Source: Chrysogorgia sp. JL179-B06 | Taxonomy: Eukaryota; Cnidaria; Anthozoa; Scleralcyonacea; Chrysogorgiidae | DNA length: 64,000 bases | Reading direction: 5' to 3' | Assembly: GCA_035772405.1 (NCBI GenBank) | Contig: JAYKKM010000439.1 | Location: 3,680,001-3,744,000 of the forward strand | Shown: one piece after another, positions 46,271-57,835 of the stretch | How the letters are laid out: every line of letters begins with the position of its first letter | How positions within the stretch are numbered: position 1 is the stretch's first letter | Notes under the pieces: generated by a model | Database searches by the model: none | The model's input: only the letters and a program-made list of their open reading frames with translations | What the model was told of the DNA's origin: nothing | Made by a program: the position numbers and the translations under genes

Positions 46271-47398
46271 TTAAGTGAGAATTAATTGAAGTCACTGTCA
46301 AGTGATGTCAGTGTTTTTGTTCAGCCATGCTAGATAAATACAGTAACATCAGAGGGATTAAATAAAAGACAAACATTTGTTGAGCTCATGGATATGAATG
46401 GTTTAAAATGACGCCTTCCTTGTCTTTTGCGGCAATCATTAGCACCTGAAATGAGTGAGATGGCACCTTCCGCCTTAAAAAGTGAGTGTCAACCATCGTG
46501 TATTGCGCGTTTGTATTTATCTTTCCGTACGAAGTGTTTCGTTGCCAACTTGATGTGGTAAAATTCGCCGAGTCTTCTCAGAAAACCCTACTCCGGCTTA
46601 AATAATAGCCACAAAAAAACAAGAAATGTTTCACTCTCTTTGAATAAAGACTTTTGCTCAAAATGTTAAACCTCCTATTCACTATTTTTGGCAATACTTG
46701 TATCTACACCAACCTTTCGAGAGTTTTTAATTCGTAATTTCGTATATAAAATAAAGGATTCAAAACTCGGATTTTTTCACTTTAGTAACTGTATTTAGTA
46801 TAATTTCTGAGCTAAAACGAGTTCTGATTGGCTGACTATCGCGTAGCGCGGCGACTATCACATCACCAGAAATCATGCTTGAAAAAGTGTTTTGTTGTGA
46901 CCAGACTAAGTTTATTCGTTCCAGTCCCTCTCGGAATCGGCATTTTGATGTATGGTTTCTAAAACATGACGAAATCTTTTTTCAAAATGGCAACGATACT
47001 ATAACTAATAAATCGTCGAAAAGGCTCAAAAACATAGCATAAAGACACTGTATACATCAGATTTGTCGCAAGATAGAATAGTCTGAGGGCGAGGAAGTTG
47101 TTGATCGTATAATTATTTGTATTTTTACGTCCGTTTTGATCGTTAGTGTGTTTTTGAAAGCTGTCAAGTGTGAAGAAAACATCGAGCATTGGATTTACAA
47201 ATTATATCTAACACAGTTCAAACTGTTTGTTTAAAACTTCTCAATTGGATATTCAGTTCAGACCTAAAATTATACTAAAACAATTAGTCACCTGAGTCTC
47301 GGTGATTATCGTTATATTTACCTCGTATTATACCTGTAGTATTACTCTACATCACATCTGATATTACCTACATAATAATTACCTATATAATAATTTAC

Positions 47399-47576
47399 CT
47401 TAACCCTTTCCATCACAACTTTACAAGTTTTCCTGAGATTTGTTGCTGTTGGTTTGTGGTCATAGTGATATGTTTCACAGAGAAGCAACTTGTTTGTTCC
47501 ACGACGGAAAGGATCACGAAATAAAGCAACAGGATGAAGATATACATCACTGTTTGCACCCGTTGCTTGACCAGTG
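47399..47576 (-). CDS. Glutamine synthetase, second coding exon
   Basis: Residues about 62-120. After TTCTTAG (47583-47577) the split Ser codon is completed: DGS|STGQATGANSDVYLHPVA, then LFRDPFRRGTNKLLLCETY and KPTATNLRKTCKVVMERVK. This is the beta-grasp end and the start of the catalytic domain. The donor is GTAAAT (47398-47393). 178 bases, phase 2 in and phase 0 out, fits both neighbours. Confidence 0.96.
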
Positions 47577-47642
47577 CTAAGAAAAATAATTGTGATAACC
47601 TGAGAACATTTAACTACTACCAGTTGCTAACACAATGGGTCA

Positions 47643-47742
47643 TCATTGTAGGAATCTGACAGGCTTTTGCTTGAAAAATTACAGTTGAAGTAAATTGGTT
47701 GCACTGATAAGTTGGTAACTGCCAGATTCCTACAATGTCAAT
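47643..47742. repeat. Fold-back repeat
   Basis: CATTGTAGGAATCTGACAG and its inverted copy CTGCCAGATTCCTACAATG (about 47644-47662 and 47726-47744) enclose a loop of about 60 bases. It lies 65 bases upstream of the GS exon at 47399-47576, inside the intron. Confidence 0.75.
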
Positions 47743-47974
47743 CAGCCAAGCAATCAATCAGCCAAACAATTGACTGAAAAAACCCAAATTTAACCGATGT
47801 CACTTCCAACAATATATCAAGTCATACAGTAGATTGATCTAGCATACGATAACTGCCGCTACAGTAATAGTTTTTAGGGGCAGCGGATTTAGTATCCGGT
47901 AGGATAGAGAATAATTTCACAATCCGGTATCCGACAAGATAATTTTTATTTTACCAGGGCTTAATCTGCGTTAA

Positions 47975-48407
47975 AGGGGAACTCTACCCCAAAATAATTA
48001 CTTTTAAATAAAAGGCCTTTAAGCATAATGTTTAGAAATGTTGATAGTTTTACGATATCTGCTCTCGTACTGAGAAATAACGTTTTCATTCTCGTATTTT
48101 ACGCTTCTGGATGCCGCCATTTTAGACTTTAGAGTTTGCTCGACGGCTCAGACTCGCGGCACTGAGTGCAAGAAACAAAAGACAAGCACTCAATGACGTC
48201 AACATTGAAAAGAAAACCACCGCTGTACATCAATCTTGAGCCGTCAACAAACTCGAAAATAGCGGCGTCCAGAAGCATAACATACGAGAATGAAAACGTT
48301 ATTTCTCGAGTACAAGAGCAGATACCATAAAACTATTAACATTTCTAAACATTATACTTAAAGGCCTTTTATTTAAAAGTAATTTATTTTTTGGGTAGAG
48401 TTCCCCT
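47975..48407. mobile_element. Fold-back MITE with TTAA duplication
   Basis: Flanked by TTAA at 47971-47974 and 48408-48411. Ends AGGGGAACTCTACCC are inverted copies, and arm similarity runs for about 170 bases each side (AAAAGGCCTTTAAG, ATGTTTAGAAATGTT, GAGAAATAACGTTTTCATTC). The middle is not paired and has no ORF. Different sequence family from 45773-46270, same target preference. Confidence 0.87.
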
Positions 48408-48474
48408 TTAATTCAAATAAAATAAAACAAATTTCGTTTAATGTTCCAATATTATTATAGTTATATATATATAT

Positions 48475-48610
48475 GTTATTTACCGGCTGGGAGGTCCGTA
48501 CTGGAAAAATATTTTCCCGAAGTCTAAGAAGCGGCCCGAGACCGAAGGTCGCTTCTGAGACTGAGGGAAAATATTTTCCAGTACGGACCGACCAAAACGG
48601 TAAATAACGT
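48475..48610. repeat. Fold-back element, GTTATTTACCG ends
   Basis: GTTATTTACCGGCTGG and GGTCCGTACTGGAAAAATAT are answered by inverted AATATTTTCCAGTACGGACC and CGGTAAATAAC. Tandem-like GTACGGACC words continue to about 48745. Another short inverted pair (GTTTGTGTTATC/GATAACACAAAC) lies at 49537-49597. Confidence 0.75.
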
Positions 48611-49959
48611 GTTTATTTTTTTCGAGCAAAGTCAAAAAAATTGCAATTTTTTGGGGGTCCGTACTGGTGTGATACGGACCTCGTACTCAGCCAATCAAAA
48701 GGCTCTATTTTAGTTACGGACCTGAGTTACGGAACTCAAAAAAAATAAGGTTAATTATCTTCTTAAACCGACCTAAACGAAATATATCAACTGACTATAG
48801 AAATATGAATTATTGTGGTAAATACAGTTTAATATTAATGATCTCATTATTTATAATCATGTTATAAAATTAAAACAAATGTTATGTACTTATGTTTAAT
48901 TTACAAAGTAATACATTTTTACATCTGGTGCTTCAGTTTGTTTGATCAGAGAACTTTTTCCCAGTGTGGTGGATGAAGAGGAGTTTCTCACTCCTTCCTT
49001 TGTGGGATAAAAGCCTGCTTCGTTTCTCCTCAATATATTGCCATAATCTGAATGCATTCTATCGGAAAACACAGACGAAGATGGTTTTGCACAGCAACTT
49101 GCGTGCAAGCTCGTGCATCAGTGGAAAACCTGTTGCTTTCCCCCCATTCAAGGTGATCAAAAGTTCGGGAGAGCAAATGCTTTCCGGGTTGACTGCACAC
49201 CCTGATTACCTTGACTTGTAAACAAAAATATCCGGTCGATTTTCTTCAACTATCCAGCAAATCTGGTATCCAGCTGCATGCTAAAACTCACTATGGCCGG
49301 TATTCGTATACTTTATTATTATTATTATTAAATCTTTATTTATGCTGATAAAAAAAAACCAAAAACAGGTCAGTCAATCAATAGATTGACTGGTATTAAT
49401 CGGTGACCAGTGATACAAATGTATTTATTATTTATTTAAAATAATTCGTGATCGCTGATTGGCTAACAGCCAACGGTGAAATCGTCATATCAACTCATTG
49501 CCCTACCAAATATGGAGTTGTGACATCAATGGCTCAGTTTGTGTTATCCGCCTCAGTTTGTGTTATCATCTGCTTCGATAGATAACACAAACTTCGGCCT
49601 TGATAATTCTTCATATCATGCTCAACCTCATTTAATAATTGATAAATGTACAAATGTCAAAACAGTTCTAAAATATAATAGTCAGAAACAAAAGCTACAT
49701 GCTACAAACATGTGTAGCAAACATACACCCCTTGATGATGCTGCGTTCATGCTTTTCACGGTGCATGTATGTGAGCATGGGTTTGACATTTGCTATAAAA
49801 TAATTTCTCATTAAAAACAATAAAGACATCTCTCTGCAGCTATGGAGCAGGCAGAAGCAGAATACCAGATTTATTTTTTTAGTTATTTCGAAGATACTCT
49901 ACCAGCAAGGCTTGTAATTATTGTAATTTCTCATCTGATAGACTATTAGTAAAGTGTAC

Positions 49960-51867
49960 AAGTAAAACCAAATTCATGTTTCCACCGCCTCTCAAAGTGG
50001 AGACAATTAAGCTTGAATTCAGCGAACAACCGAGCCAACATATACTTAGCTCAAAAAATAAAAAACACGGAATTATTCAGCACGAACTTCAAAAGCTTGT
50101 TGTTAAGGATGGATTCATATCGAATATTTTCATTCGACCAAAGAAAGATGGCTCATACAGAATTTCACATATCTTGATAAATAGATTCAACCCTACAATT
50201 GGGATTTATTATGAATTCTATTTCAATGACTACTGCCCTTACTAAAGAGAGCTGGAGGCTCTACTAAAGAAAGAGATGCCAACAATCAATATGCTAGCAG
50301 AGGTTATTGGTATACTTGTAGACAATTTCCCAGGAGTAGAGTTTGGGCGGGCACTCCATTATCGAGCCATAGAAAGAGATAAAGTGGCTACAAGTTTCAA
50401 AAGGGTTACTCGGGTAAGGTGCAGCTGTCTGAACAGTCCCACACCCAAATACAGTGGTGAGTGGTAATATTGAGATGGCTAAAAAGAATGTTGGGCATGA
50501 TAAACTACAAATCACAATCCAATCAGATACATCAAAATCTGGTTGGGGTGCTGTTCTAAAAGAAAATAATATTGGGGGAAGATAGTCAGATATTGAAAAG
50601 GTTACACATCAATGTGCGAGAATTAAAGACAGCATTCTTTGCGCTGAGGGCATTTTGTTCCCAAATGAAAAATATTCACATTCAACTAGAGATGGACAAC
50701 ACAACAGCAATAGCCTACATTAATAATATACGGGAGGCTCCAAATCTGTAGAACTTGACAAACTTGAATATAAGATGTGGGACTGGTGCACCCTGCATTA
50801 GTATTTGGGTCACTGCAACCCATATACAGTACAGTACCTGGAGTACATGTTATAGCTGATAGGAAATCAAGAAAATTTGACGAGCGTGAATGGATGCTGA
50901 AAAAATGAAATGGATGAATGCTTGTGAATGGATGCTTGAAAACAATGTTTTCAAATATTTTAGGGAAATACCCAGACCTTAATGTTGATTTGTTTGCAAG
51001 TCGGTTAAATAACCTTTTAGTTTAATTCAACGTTGTCTTCAAAAGATCCAGGTGGATCAAGCCACGGGAATTCTAATAGTACCAGTTTGGTCAACCCAGT
51101 TGCAACAAATTCTCTAGTCAATCATGAGTTATACCCAGTATCCCAAATCTATTGACTCACCCACATTACACATCACAAGCAATGTAGAACCTGAAGCTGA
51201 TGGTGTTTCCTACCAAATAAAATAACAGAAGTTATTATGTCCTCCTGCAAGCGGAATGGCACCGAAAACCAATACCAGACATACATCAGGAAATGGTTGG
51301 AGTTTTGTAATCAAAGACAGATTGATCATTATAAACCAGGATTATACTTTACGAAGCCAACTTGAGTTACTCGGCAATTAACACTGCAAGATCTGCTCTC
51401 TCAACAATAATCACAGTGGATGGAGCTGAATCATTTAGGACATAATGTGGTGTCACGATACATGAAAGGGGTGTTTCAAAACCGAAAGCCCAGGCCTAAG
51501 TATAACTACGTATGGGATGTTGGCAAAGTCCTGTAGTATAAGTAAAAGCACCCAATAACGATATTTTAATCAAAGACCTAACCTTTTACAACTGGTATCT
51601 GCACAACGTTGTCAGTCCATACATCTATTGGACTTAGAAGGAATGCAGTTAACTGATAATTTCTGCACATTCAATTTGCTGAAGCACACCAAGACCAGCC
51701 GCCCATGAAAACAGAGTACAGCAATTAAGTTCTCAAAATGTATACCTAATGGAGATATGATTGCCCAGTAGCGACCCTAAAAGAATAGCTGGAGTGAACG
51801 AAAGCCAGATGAAAGATGTCCTGGCAAAAGCAGGAATTGATACAAGTAAATTTAAACCACATACAGT
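49960..51867 (+). pseudogene. DIRS-type retrotransposon: RT, RNase H and tyrosine recombinase (5' part)
   Basis: Decayed but ordered domains. RT N-terminal block GFISNIFIRPKKDGSYRIS (about 50112-50168) with upstream HELQKLVVK. RNase H pieces SGWGAVL (about 50537), HINVRELKTAFFALRAFCSQ (50607-50666) and MDNTTAIAYINNI (about 50691). Tyrosine-recombinase pieces SAINTARSALSTIITVDGAE (about 51370), RYMKGVFQNRKPRPKYNYVW (about 51460) and RCQSIHLLDLEGMQLT. The adjoining RNase H and YR with no integrase or aspartic protease is diagnostic of DIRS. Many stops and shifts, and the RT palm is deleted. At 51867 the YR reading frame is cut by a hAT transposon and resumes at 54917. Confidence 0.87.
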
Positions 51868-53090
51868 CAGGGGCGGATTTAGGGTACGTCAAACACGTCA
51901 AGCGACGGAGATAAAAATCCCAGACTAATTTATTCATGAATTAATTTGTTTTCAAAATCCCATTTTATTTCAAATTTGACATTTTTAAAATTACACTTGA
52001 ACTTTGAAATTTTGGAAATATGTTTTTGAAATTTTCGAAAATATCATTTTCGAAGGATATAATTATATTGCTGATTCAGTCTTTGGCGAGAGGACGCTGG
52101 GTCGCAAGACTTTGTACTTCATGTAGCCTTCTTCAAAGAGACCATAGGATAGGGATAGAGAGGGAAACCATTTACAAATGTGTATAATTTCACTACGTCA
52201 AAATGGCCGTCTACGTCGAAATAACGAGCACTGATTGGACAAAGACAATAGGGGGTAGTCAGAATTTGGTCAAGACCCCGTCGAAATCTTGGCTTTTGAT
52301 TGGCTAGAAAGGCATTTGGATTTTTGGACATACAGGCATGATTGAACTGATCATAGACAATCCAGAGGCATTGCTATGATCATTGCCTCTGGATTTTCTA
52401 TGAACTGATGAACAAACTATGGCAGTAACTTCAAACTTTTGCTTGAGACTGAGTTCGGTTTCGATCATCGCTTCTACGGATGTCACGGAACTTGTAGATA
52501 ACACTCTACAGAATGACAACGATGAGTACAGTCTTGTGCTTTTCTCACGGATGTTCACGACGCGACGACGCTGAGCCATATATTCCTCAGTAAAAGCTGG
52601 GAAGAAACATTTTTTTGCTTTAAGACTAAGGTGAGTGGATACTGGATACTATCCGATCTACTTTCTCATTACTTGTGAGCCGTGAATTATTTAAATTGAC
52701 TGGCTATCAGTATAAGATGAATAATTCATAATTTTGTATTATATTTAATATTCGAACATAATATGTAGTGTTTATTTCTATTTTTTTACTTATTCGATGA
52801 CATTGGCCATTGGATATTTGAGTTTTGACTTTTAATAGTGTTGTATCTGTCTTATTGGTCTGAAGCATCTGGAAATTGCTTGTACAGTTCTGTTTCTTTG
52901 GCCGGGGTAGGTGATAATTCTCTTGACAGGACCTGATGTTAATGACATCTACTGTATGGGTTGATTATATTACCGAGCAAAATGATTAAATGATATCCTT
53001 GATAGGCAATACTGGTATTATTAGTTGGAAGCAGACATTTAAAAAAACTCTAATTTTTATGAAGACAATCTTCCAAACCCTCTAGCCTAA

Positions 53091-53423
53091 GGTGAATTGT
53101 GGCAGACATATTGGGTAAATTATAAAGGTTCACATCCCAATAGTGTTGCTTCAACACTAAAAGCTGTTAGCTTTGATTCTTTCACAAACATCAAAGTTGC
53201 TCTTCAAATTCTTGCAACCCTGCCTGTCACATCTTGTTAGTGTGAACGTTCTTTCTCAGCCGTGCGTAAGTTAAAAGATTATACAAGGAACAGTACCGTG
53301 GTAGCAGATAAAATGGCACTGATGGCAATTCATCAGGAAATAGAACCTTTGGTTGAGTGGGTTATTGATACATTTTCAGCTGATAGTCATTTTAATGTAA
53401 TTAATTTTGTATTATTGCAATAA
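53091..53423 (+). pseudogene. hAT transposase C-terminal (dimerisation) domain, broken
   Basis: The frame reads ELWQTYWVNYKGSHPNSV, then NIKVALQILATLPVTSC, a TAG stop at 53238-53240, and CERSFSAVRKLKDYTRNS, MALMAIHQEIEPLVEWVID, ending LLQ and TAA at 53421-53423. LPVTSC-CERSFSA-LK is the signature of the hAT family dimerisation domain seen in transposases and ZMYM-like host proteins. An AATAAA lies right at the end. A single stop breaks an otherwise conserved block. The catalytic upstream part is not recognised. Confidence 0.88.
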
Positions 53424-54017
53424 ATATTTTATGCACAATAACATAGTTTGTTATTTTTTCAAATAAAATTTCATTCAAAGTTAACAACACCAAATGACCA
53501 AACATTTCCAATCATGTGGTGGCAAACAGTAATGTATATGGAACCTTCACTTCAAAATAAACTGTTAGGTCAACAAAAAACTCCTCTTTTGCACACCAGC
53601 TGTACCAGTTAAATAATGATGTTGACAAAATAATGATATACCAGTATGTTGTAATAATAAATCTCCTATTCTTCTTAATTGTCTGCAAATTATGTCCCTC
53701 ACATAATATTGTAATTAATTAAGGTTCTATCATTTTTTTATCAATAATCAAAACATGGACATGATGACATGATGACATGACCAAAAAATCAGGAGTTTAC
53801 CTGCAGGGTACACTTGCTTATACCAGTTAGTGGGCACATCAAATACCTTAATACATACACATTACTGGAGGAGTAGGTACATGTATGTCAAAGTACACCA
53901 AGCATACCTATTTTTAAGTTTGACAAAGTTTCAGTTACTATTTTAGTGTGCTTGTACAGATCTCAATAAAGAGTTATTGAGATACCAGTATAATGTTATT
54001 GTGAGTTAGATGGATGA

Positions 54018-54545
54018 TGTGTCCATGAAATGTCACATATGGTCTGATAAAGCTTCTTCCAATCAGACAATGTCTGGTTGGATAGAGGTAAAGGGGAAGT
54101 ATCTGGTGCCACAAAACCAGACAACTCAGGTTAGATAGGCGGCATAGTGTAAGTTAGTTAGGATGACCAAATGATGTAGAGATGAGCTCCTCTATGTCCA
54201 TGAATGTCCCATATGGTATGATAAAGCTTCTTCTAATCAGACAATTTCTGGTTGGATAGAGGAAAGGGGGGTATCTGGTGCCTCAAAACCAGACAGCTCA
54301 GATTAGATAGGTGGCATAGTGTACCTTAGGATGACCAATATGATGTAGAGAGATGAGCTGCTCTATGTCCATGAAATGTCCCATATGGTATGATAAAGCT
54401 TCTTCTGATCAGACAATGTCTGGCTGGATTGAGATAAAGGGGGTATCTGGTGCCTCGAAACCTAGCCTGTGCACATCCGGTAACCCTCCAGTATTGTGCA
54501 CAGGCTACTCAAAACCAGACAGGTTAGGTTTATATAGATAGGGAA
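54018..54545. repeat. About 175-bp tandem repeat, three copies, third with a palindromic insertion
   Basis: Copies start TGTCCATGAA near 54018, 54196 and 54367 and contain AATCAGACAATGTCTGG and TATCTGGTGCC. Within the third copy a segment of about 50 bases (about 54462-54511), bounded by TAGCCTGTGCAC and GTGCACAGGCTA, interrupts the unit. All within the hAT element. Confidence 0.85.
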
Positions 54546-54916
54546 CGAACAGCCAAAGAAAGTGGCTGTGAGCCAAGGCGGTCCATGTCGGTTTCAGTGT
54601 TTCACTGTACAACAGTATTCTTAGGTATGCTGACATCAGCTCTGAAATGGAGCAAAACCATGGTATTTCCTTAAAAGGTGTCTCCAAAAATAATAAAATA
54701 TAATGCCAAAACACAAAAGCCCTTAAAAACGATAAAATATTTAATTGAAAACACAAGTTAGAACTATTAGATTTTTGCTGAATAGTTTTTCAGAATGCAG
54801 GAAATGCCATTTCAGACAACCAAATTTTAAAAAATTTTCGGGGGGCATGCCCCCCTACCCCCCTAGAAATGCGGTCAGTTATGACGTAGTTCAAAAAATT
54901 CCTAAATCCGCCCCTG

Positions 54917-55065
54917 CATACAGTAGCACCAGCATGCTTCAAAACTAAAGCAAAATAAGTCCCTATAGAACTGACTATGCGGGCTGAAAGAAACATTCCG
55001 GAGGTTTTATGACAAACCTATACAAAGATCTCCACGATGTGGTGTTAACTATGTAACCAGTTTAT
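54917..55065 (+). pseudogene. DIRS tyrosine recombinase, 3' part beyond the hAT insertion
   Basis: Continues the YR frame after the duplicated CATACAGT: upstream FKPHTV joins VAPACFKTKAK, a stop, then ELTMRAERNIP, and in a shifted frame LKETFRRFYDKPI. The FYDKP block carries the expected catalytic tyrosine of DIRS recombinases. The split reading frame is what identifies the insertion order. Confidence 0.75.
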
Positions 55066-56019
55066 TATTGAAATAAAAATGTTGATGTTATTCTTTCCTG
55101 TAGCGATAACAAAACAGGATATTCAGTTATAAAATTTTGTCTGGTCTTCGGTCATACTAAACTATAAAGTACAAAAAAGCTACAGATTTGGAATTATCGA
55201 GTCCAAATACATAACATAGGTGTCTATTAGATTACACAAACGTGCATACCCTTCGTAAAAACCTGTTTATGCGCTTCGTCGTAGATTTTTGAACATTATC
55301 TCGGTCAATATTTACTCTATTTCAATTCTGAAAACAGATTTGAAATTACCGAGTCCAAGTATGTATACTTTCGAGTTTCGCCATTCATTACCAATTACTT
55401 GGCATTCATTATAGTCTCATTGAACCCATAATCAATAGACGAATAGTCTGGAAACTCAACGAAAGTCTTTGTTCTTTTTGTTCGCCTTTATGTAAATTTG
55501 TGCACGCGGTGACGGTTAGTGAACGCATTGTATTTTTGATATAATGAAGCAATCATCCAATAGCAACGTTTGGATTCAATCGTTCAACCGTGCTGTTTAA
55601 ATATTAATAAACCTAAAACAAAGGGTTTGTGCACGGCGAGTTACCGTTCAACATAAATCGCAGCTCATTTGTTAACAATGTTAACCTCTTTGAAGTTTGC
55701 CGAGTTTCCAGACTATATTTTGATTGACTATGTTGAGATCGCGGACCAACCAGTCTCGAAAATCACTCGTCATCTTTGAGTAGTATAGGTCTACCGTGAT
55801 CAGCGTGTGCAGTTGTAAGCATAGTGAGCGCATTCACGATCAACACAGTTGTCAGCCACATTGCTGATCAAGTCAGTTACTTTTAAAATCTACCAACAGA
55901 GTCAGAGAACAACTCCACCAAAAGCAAAGCTGTCGAAAAGAAAGAACTCGGTTATTGACTATGGCGCGACGTTTCGGCCGGCCATATACAAAAGGTCGAG
56001 ATATCAATTTTATAACGCT

Positions 56020-56180
56020 ATTGTCATAGTCGATAATTTTATACCTATGGTCGAGAAATTCATGTCTATATTCGAGAATTTTATGTCTATAGTCGAGAAA
56101 TTTATATCTACAGTATAGTCGAGAATATTTTTATGTTTGTAGTTGAGAATATTATTTTGGTAGTCCAGAATATTTTATGT
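56020..56180. repeat. Minisatellite of about 21-27 bases
   Basis: Around seven degenerate units of ATAGTCGAGAATTTTATGTC. The plus-strand open frame across it (FIPMVEKFMSIFENFMSIVE) is a repeat artefact. Nearby, CGAAACGGCGC and its relatives occur at about 55960, 56334 and 56372. Confidence 0.8.
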
Positions 56181-56949
56181 TCATGTAGTTCCATACTTAA
56201 TCACGTTGAGCGTTACGGGGAGGGCATTTACTTTTTTCGAAAGGGGAGTGACTCCAAACAACAACGATCTACAATTTACTAAATTGAAGTGGGGAGGACG
56301 TGATGTTTTCATATTTCTGGTCCAACTTTTGGCCGAAACGGCGCAGTTAAATTGATTCTTGTATACCTTTTTGCCGAAACGGCGCGCCATAATTGACCCA
56401 CAACATGCCTCACGGTTCGCAAAAGCCTGACGGGCAATATTATTGCGCAAAAATAATAATGAAGCCAAAAACTAGACTCGTGCTACCTATACCACAAGTA
56501 GCCCGAATAATAAACGGATGCATGGTCACCGCAACGGGCCCATCAATTTTATTCAGATTTAATACAATTCAGATTTCAATTATTATTAATAATGTACTTC
56601 TTTCTTATCAAACAAATTATACTGATATATATATTAGAATAGATTGTTAACCATATATCGATCCCGAAATCTGTATCTCTCTAACTACAGTATGTTTTTT
56701 TTAACTCCATCGTTTTACGCACTTTATTTCGTACAGACTTGCATGCAAACTTATTTTCTGAACCCAGACAAGACATATCCCTTCCCAGTCCTTTTCCCAC
56801 GCTCTGTCCACTATGTAAAACTACATAAAACAACCACTTCCATTCAGCAGCATGGCGTCTATAAGATAGGGCTGGGAAACGAGCCATGTGTCCTGAAGTA
56901 TATGTGTGATGCGCTGGACCCCAAATAAGCCGAATGTTTTTGTTAACTT

Positions 56950-57774
56950 TTACGAACCAACCGCATTGTAGCTGTTGCGTACGAATAATTTAGACAAATG
57001 ACACATTTGTTTTTTTATTAAGGACGGTGTATTTTGCGGAATGGCGGATCGGAACGGCGGAATGATTAATACTTCTTGAATATAGATGATGTCCACCCGC
57101 GGATCCCGGTCAAGCAGGACAAATTCGGTGTCGCGGAGGTCGTGTATATACTGGGACGGTGGTGGGGATGCCGCATGCCACAGGGGTTGACGATATCTGG
57201 CGAGGTGGAGTCGGGTCAGTGGTACTGAGGAAGCTTTCCAGCGGGTCGGCTTCGTCCACTCGGTAGGACTGGAAGGAAGGTTCGAAGGTTGGTGAAGGTA
57301 CCTCGGTGGGTGACGGAGAGATTGGGCATGAGAGCCGGTGTGTAGGACGAAGCTATCTGCTCCGCCGCTGTCGGACTGTTGGGTGGACGACGGGGAAACG
57401 GGTCGGAAGGTGAACTCGGTGTCGGGAAGTGATACAGGGAGGTTGTGACGTCTTCGTTGGAGGGTCGGGCCAACTTCGGAAGTGCTCGGCCCATCATAGG
57501 AAGTCATCGGAACATTGTCGGAGGTTGTCGGAACAATTTCGCAATCCGTCGGAACGACTTCGGAAGTGGTCGGAGCAATTGAGGCTCTCGGGAGGTGGTC
57601 GGAAGGTCTTCGTAGGTCATCTCGAAGCGGTCGGGATCTGTCGGAGGATCGTCGGTATCCATCGACGATCGGTCGGAGGTGGTTGGTGTGTGTTTGCGGT
57701 TGGTATGTGTTTCGCTGCTGGGGGTGGAATATCAATGGTGGGTAGTCAGAGGCGGCTTCCTCGTTGGCGGACAT
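56950..57774 (-). CDS. Uncharacterised 274-residue Pro/Ser/Thr/Arg-rich ORF in the inverted-repeat unit
   Basis: The longest non-repeat open frame in the window. The ATG (57774) lies at the inner edge of the right inverted repeat, and the frame runs through the whole unit and out of the left repeat, stopping at 56950. The start is MSANEEAASDYPPLIFHP. Residues about 65-105 are a degenerate repeat (PTTSEVVP, PTTSDNVP, GPSTSEVG). Two DTEF words occur later (LPDTEFTF, LRDTEFVLL). I see no zinc finger, DDE, RT, HUH or recombinase motif and no membrane segment. It could be a transposon accessory ORF or a by-product of GC-rich repeats. It lies in sense orientation within the GS intron. Confidence 0.35.
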   Translation of the reverse strand: MSANEEAASDYPPLIFHPQQRNTYQPQTHTNHLRPIVDGYRRSSDRSRPLRDDLRRPSDHLPRASIAPTTSEVVPTDCEIVPTTSDNVPMTSYDGPSTSEVGPTLQRRRHNLPVSLPDTEFTFRPVSPSSTQQSDSGGADSFVLHTGSHAQSLRHPPRYLHQPSNLPSSPTEWTKPTRWKASSVPLTRLHLARYRQPLWHAASPPPSQYIHDLRDTEFVLLDRDPRVDIIYIQEVLIIPPFRSAIPQNTPSLIKKQMCHLSKLFVRNSYNAVGS

Positions 57775-57835
57775 TCTCTATATTCAAGAAGTATTAATCA
57801 TTCCTCTGTTCCACCATTCCGCACCCCGTATTCAT
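57023..57835 (-). mobile_element. Inverted-repeat-flanked GC-rich unit of unknown class
   Basis: Left (about 57036-57093) and right (about 57768-57826) ends are inverted copies with an identical 28-base core (starting GGAATGATTAATACTTC; 57059-57086 and 57775-57802) and outer GCGGAATGG words. The interior is clearly more GC-rich than its surroundings and has many GTCGGA words at roughly 24-base spacing between 57480 and 57690. No target duplication could be fixed. It carries the 274-codon ORF listed separately. Confidence 0.65.

Larger units (their letters stand above)
42837..47398 (-). other. Glutamine synthetase intron 2 (4.6 kb)
   Basis: Holds a truncated TTAA-family MITE, a long G tract, a short tandem duplication and a complete TTAA-flanked MITE, listed separately. 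43900-45300 and 46280-47390 show nothing else I can support. A telomere-like run (CCCTAATCCTAACCCTAACC) is at about 43530. Confidence 0.7.
51868..54916 (+). mobile_element. hAT DNA transposon inserted in the DIRS element
   Basis: Ends CAGGGGCGGATTTAGG and CCTAAATCCGCCCCTG are exact inverted repeats. The 8-bp target duplication CATACAGT is intact on both sides (51860-51867 and 54917-54924). Both are hallmarks of the hAT superfamily. The right subterminal region has the G/C-rich GGGGGGCATGCCCCCCTACC often seen in these elements. Inside are the C-terminal end of a hAT transposase and a three-copy tandem repeat. 51900-53090 has no recognisable transposase core, so it is probably internally decayed. 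Confidence 0.93.

Noticed and set aside
57429..57797. Plus-strand ORF opposite the 274-codon frame
   Set aside because: It is Gly/Arg/Ser-rich from the GTCGGA repeat words and ends in the end repeat. The minus frame is longer and spans the whole unit.
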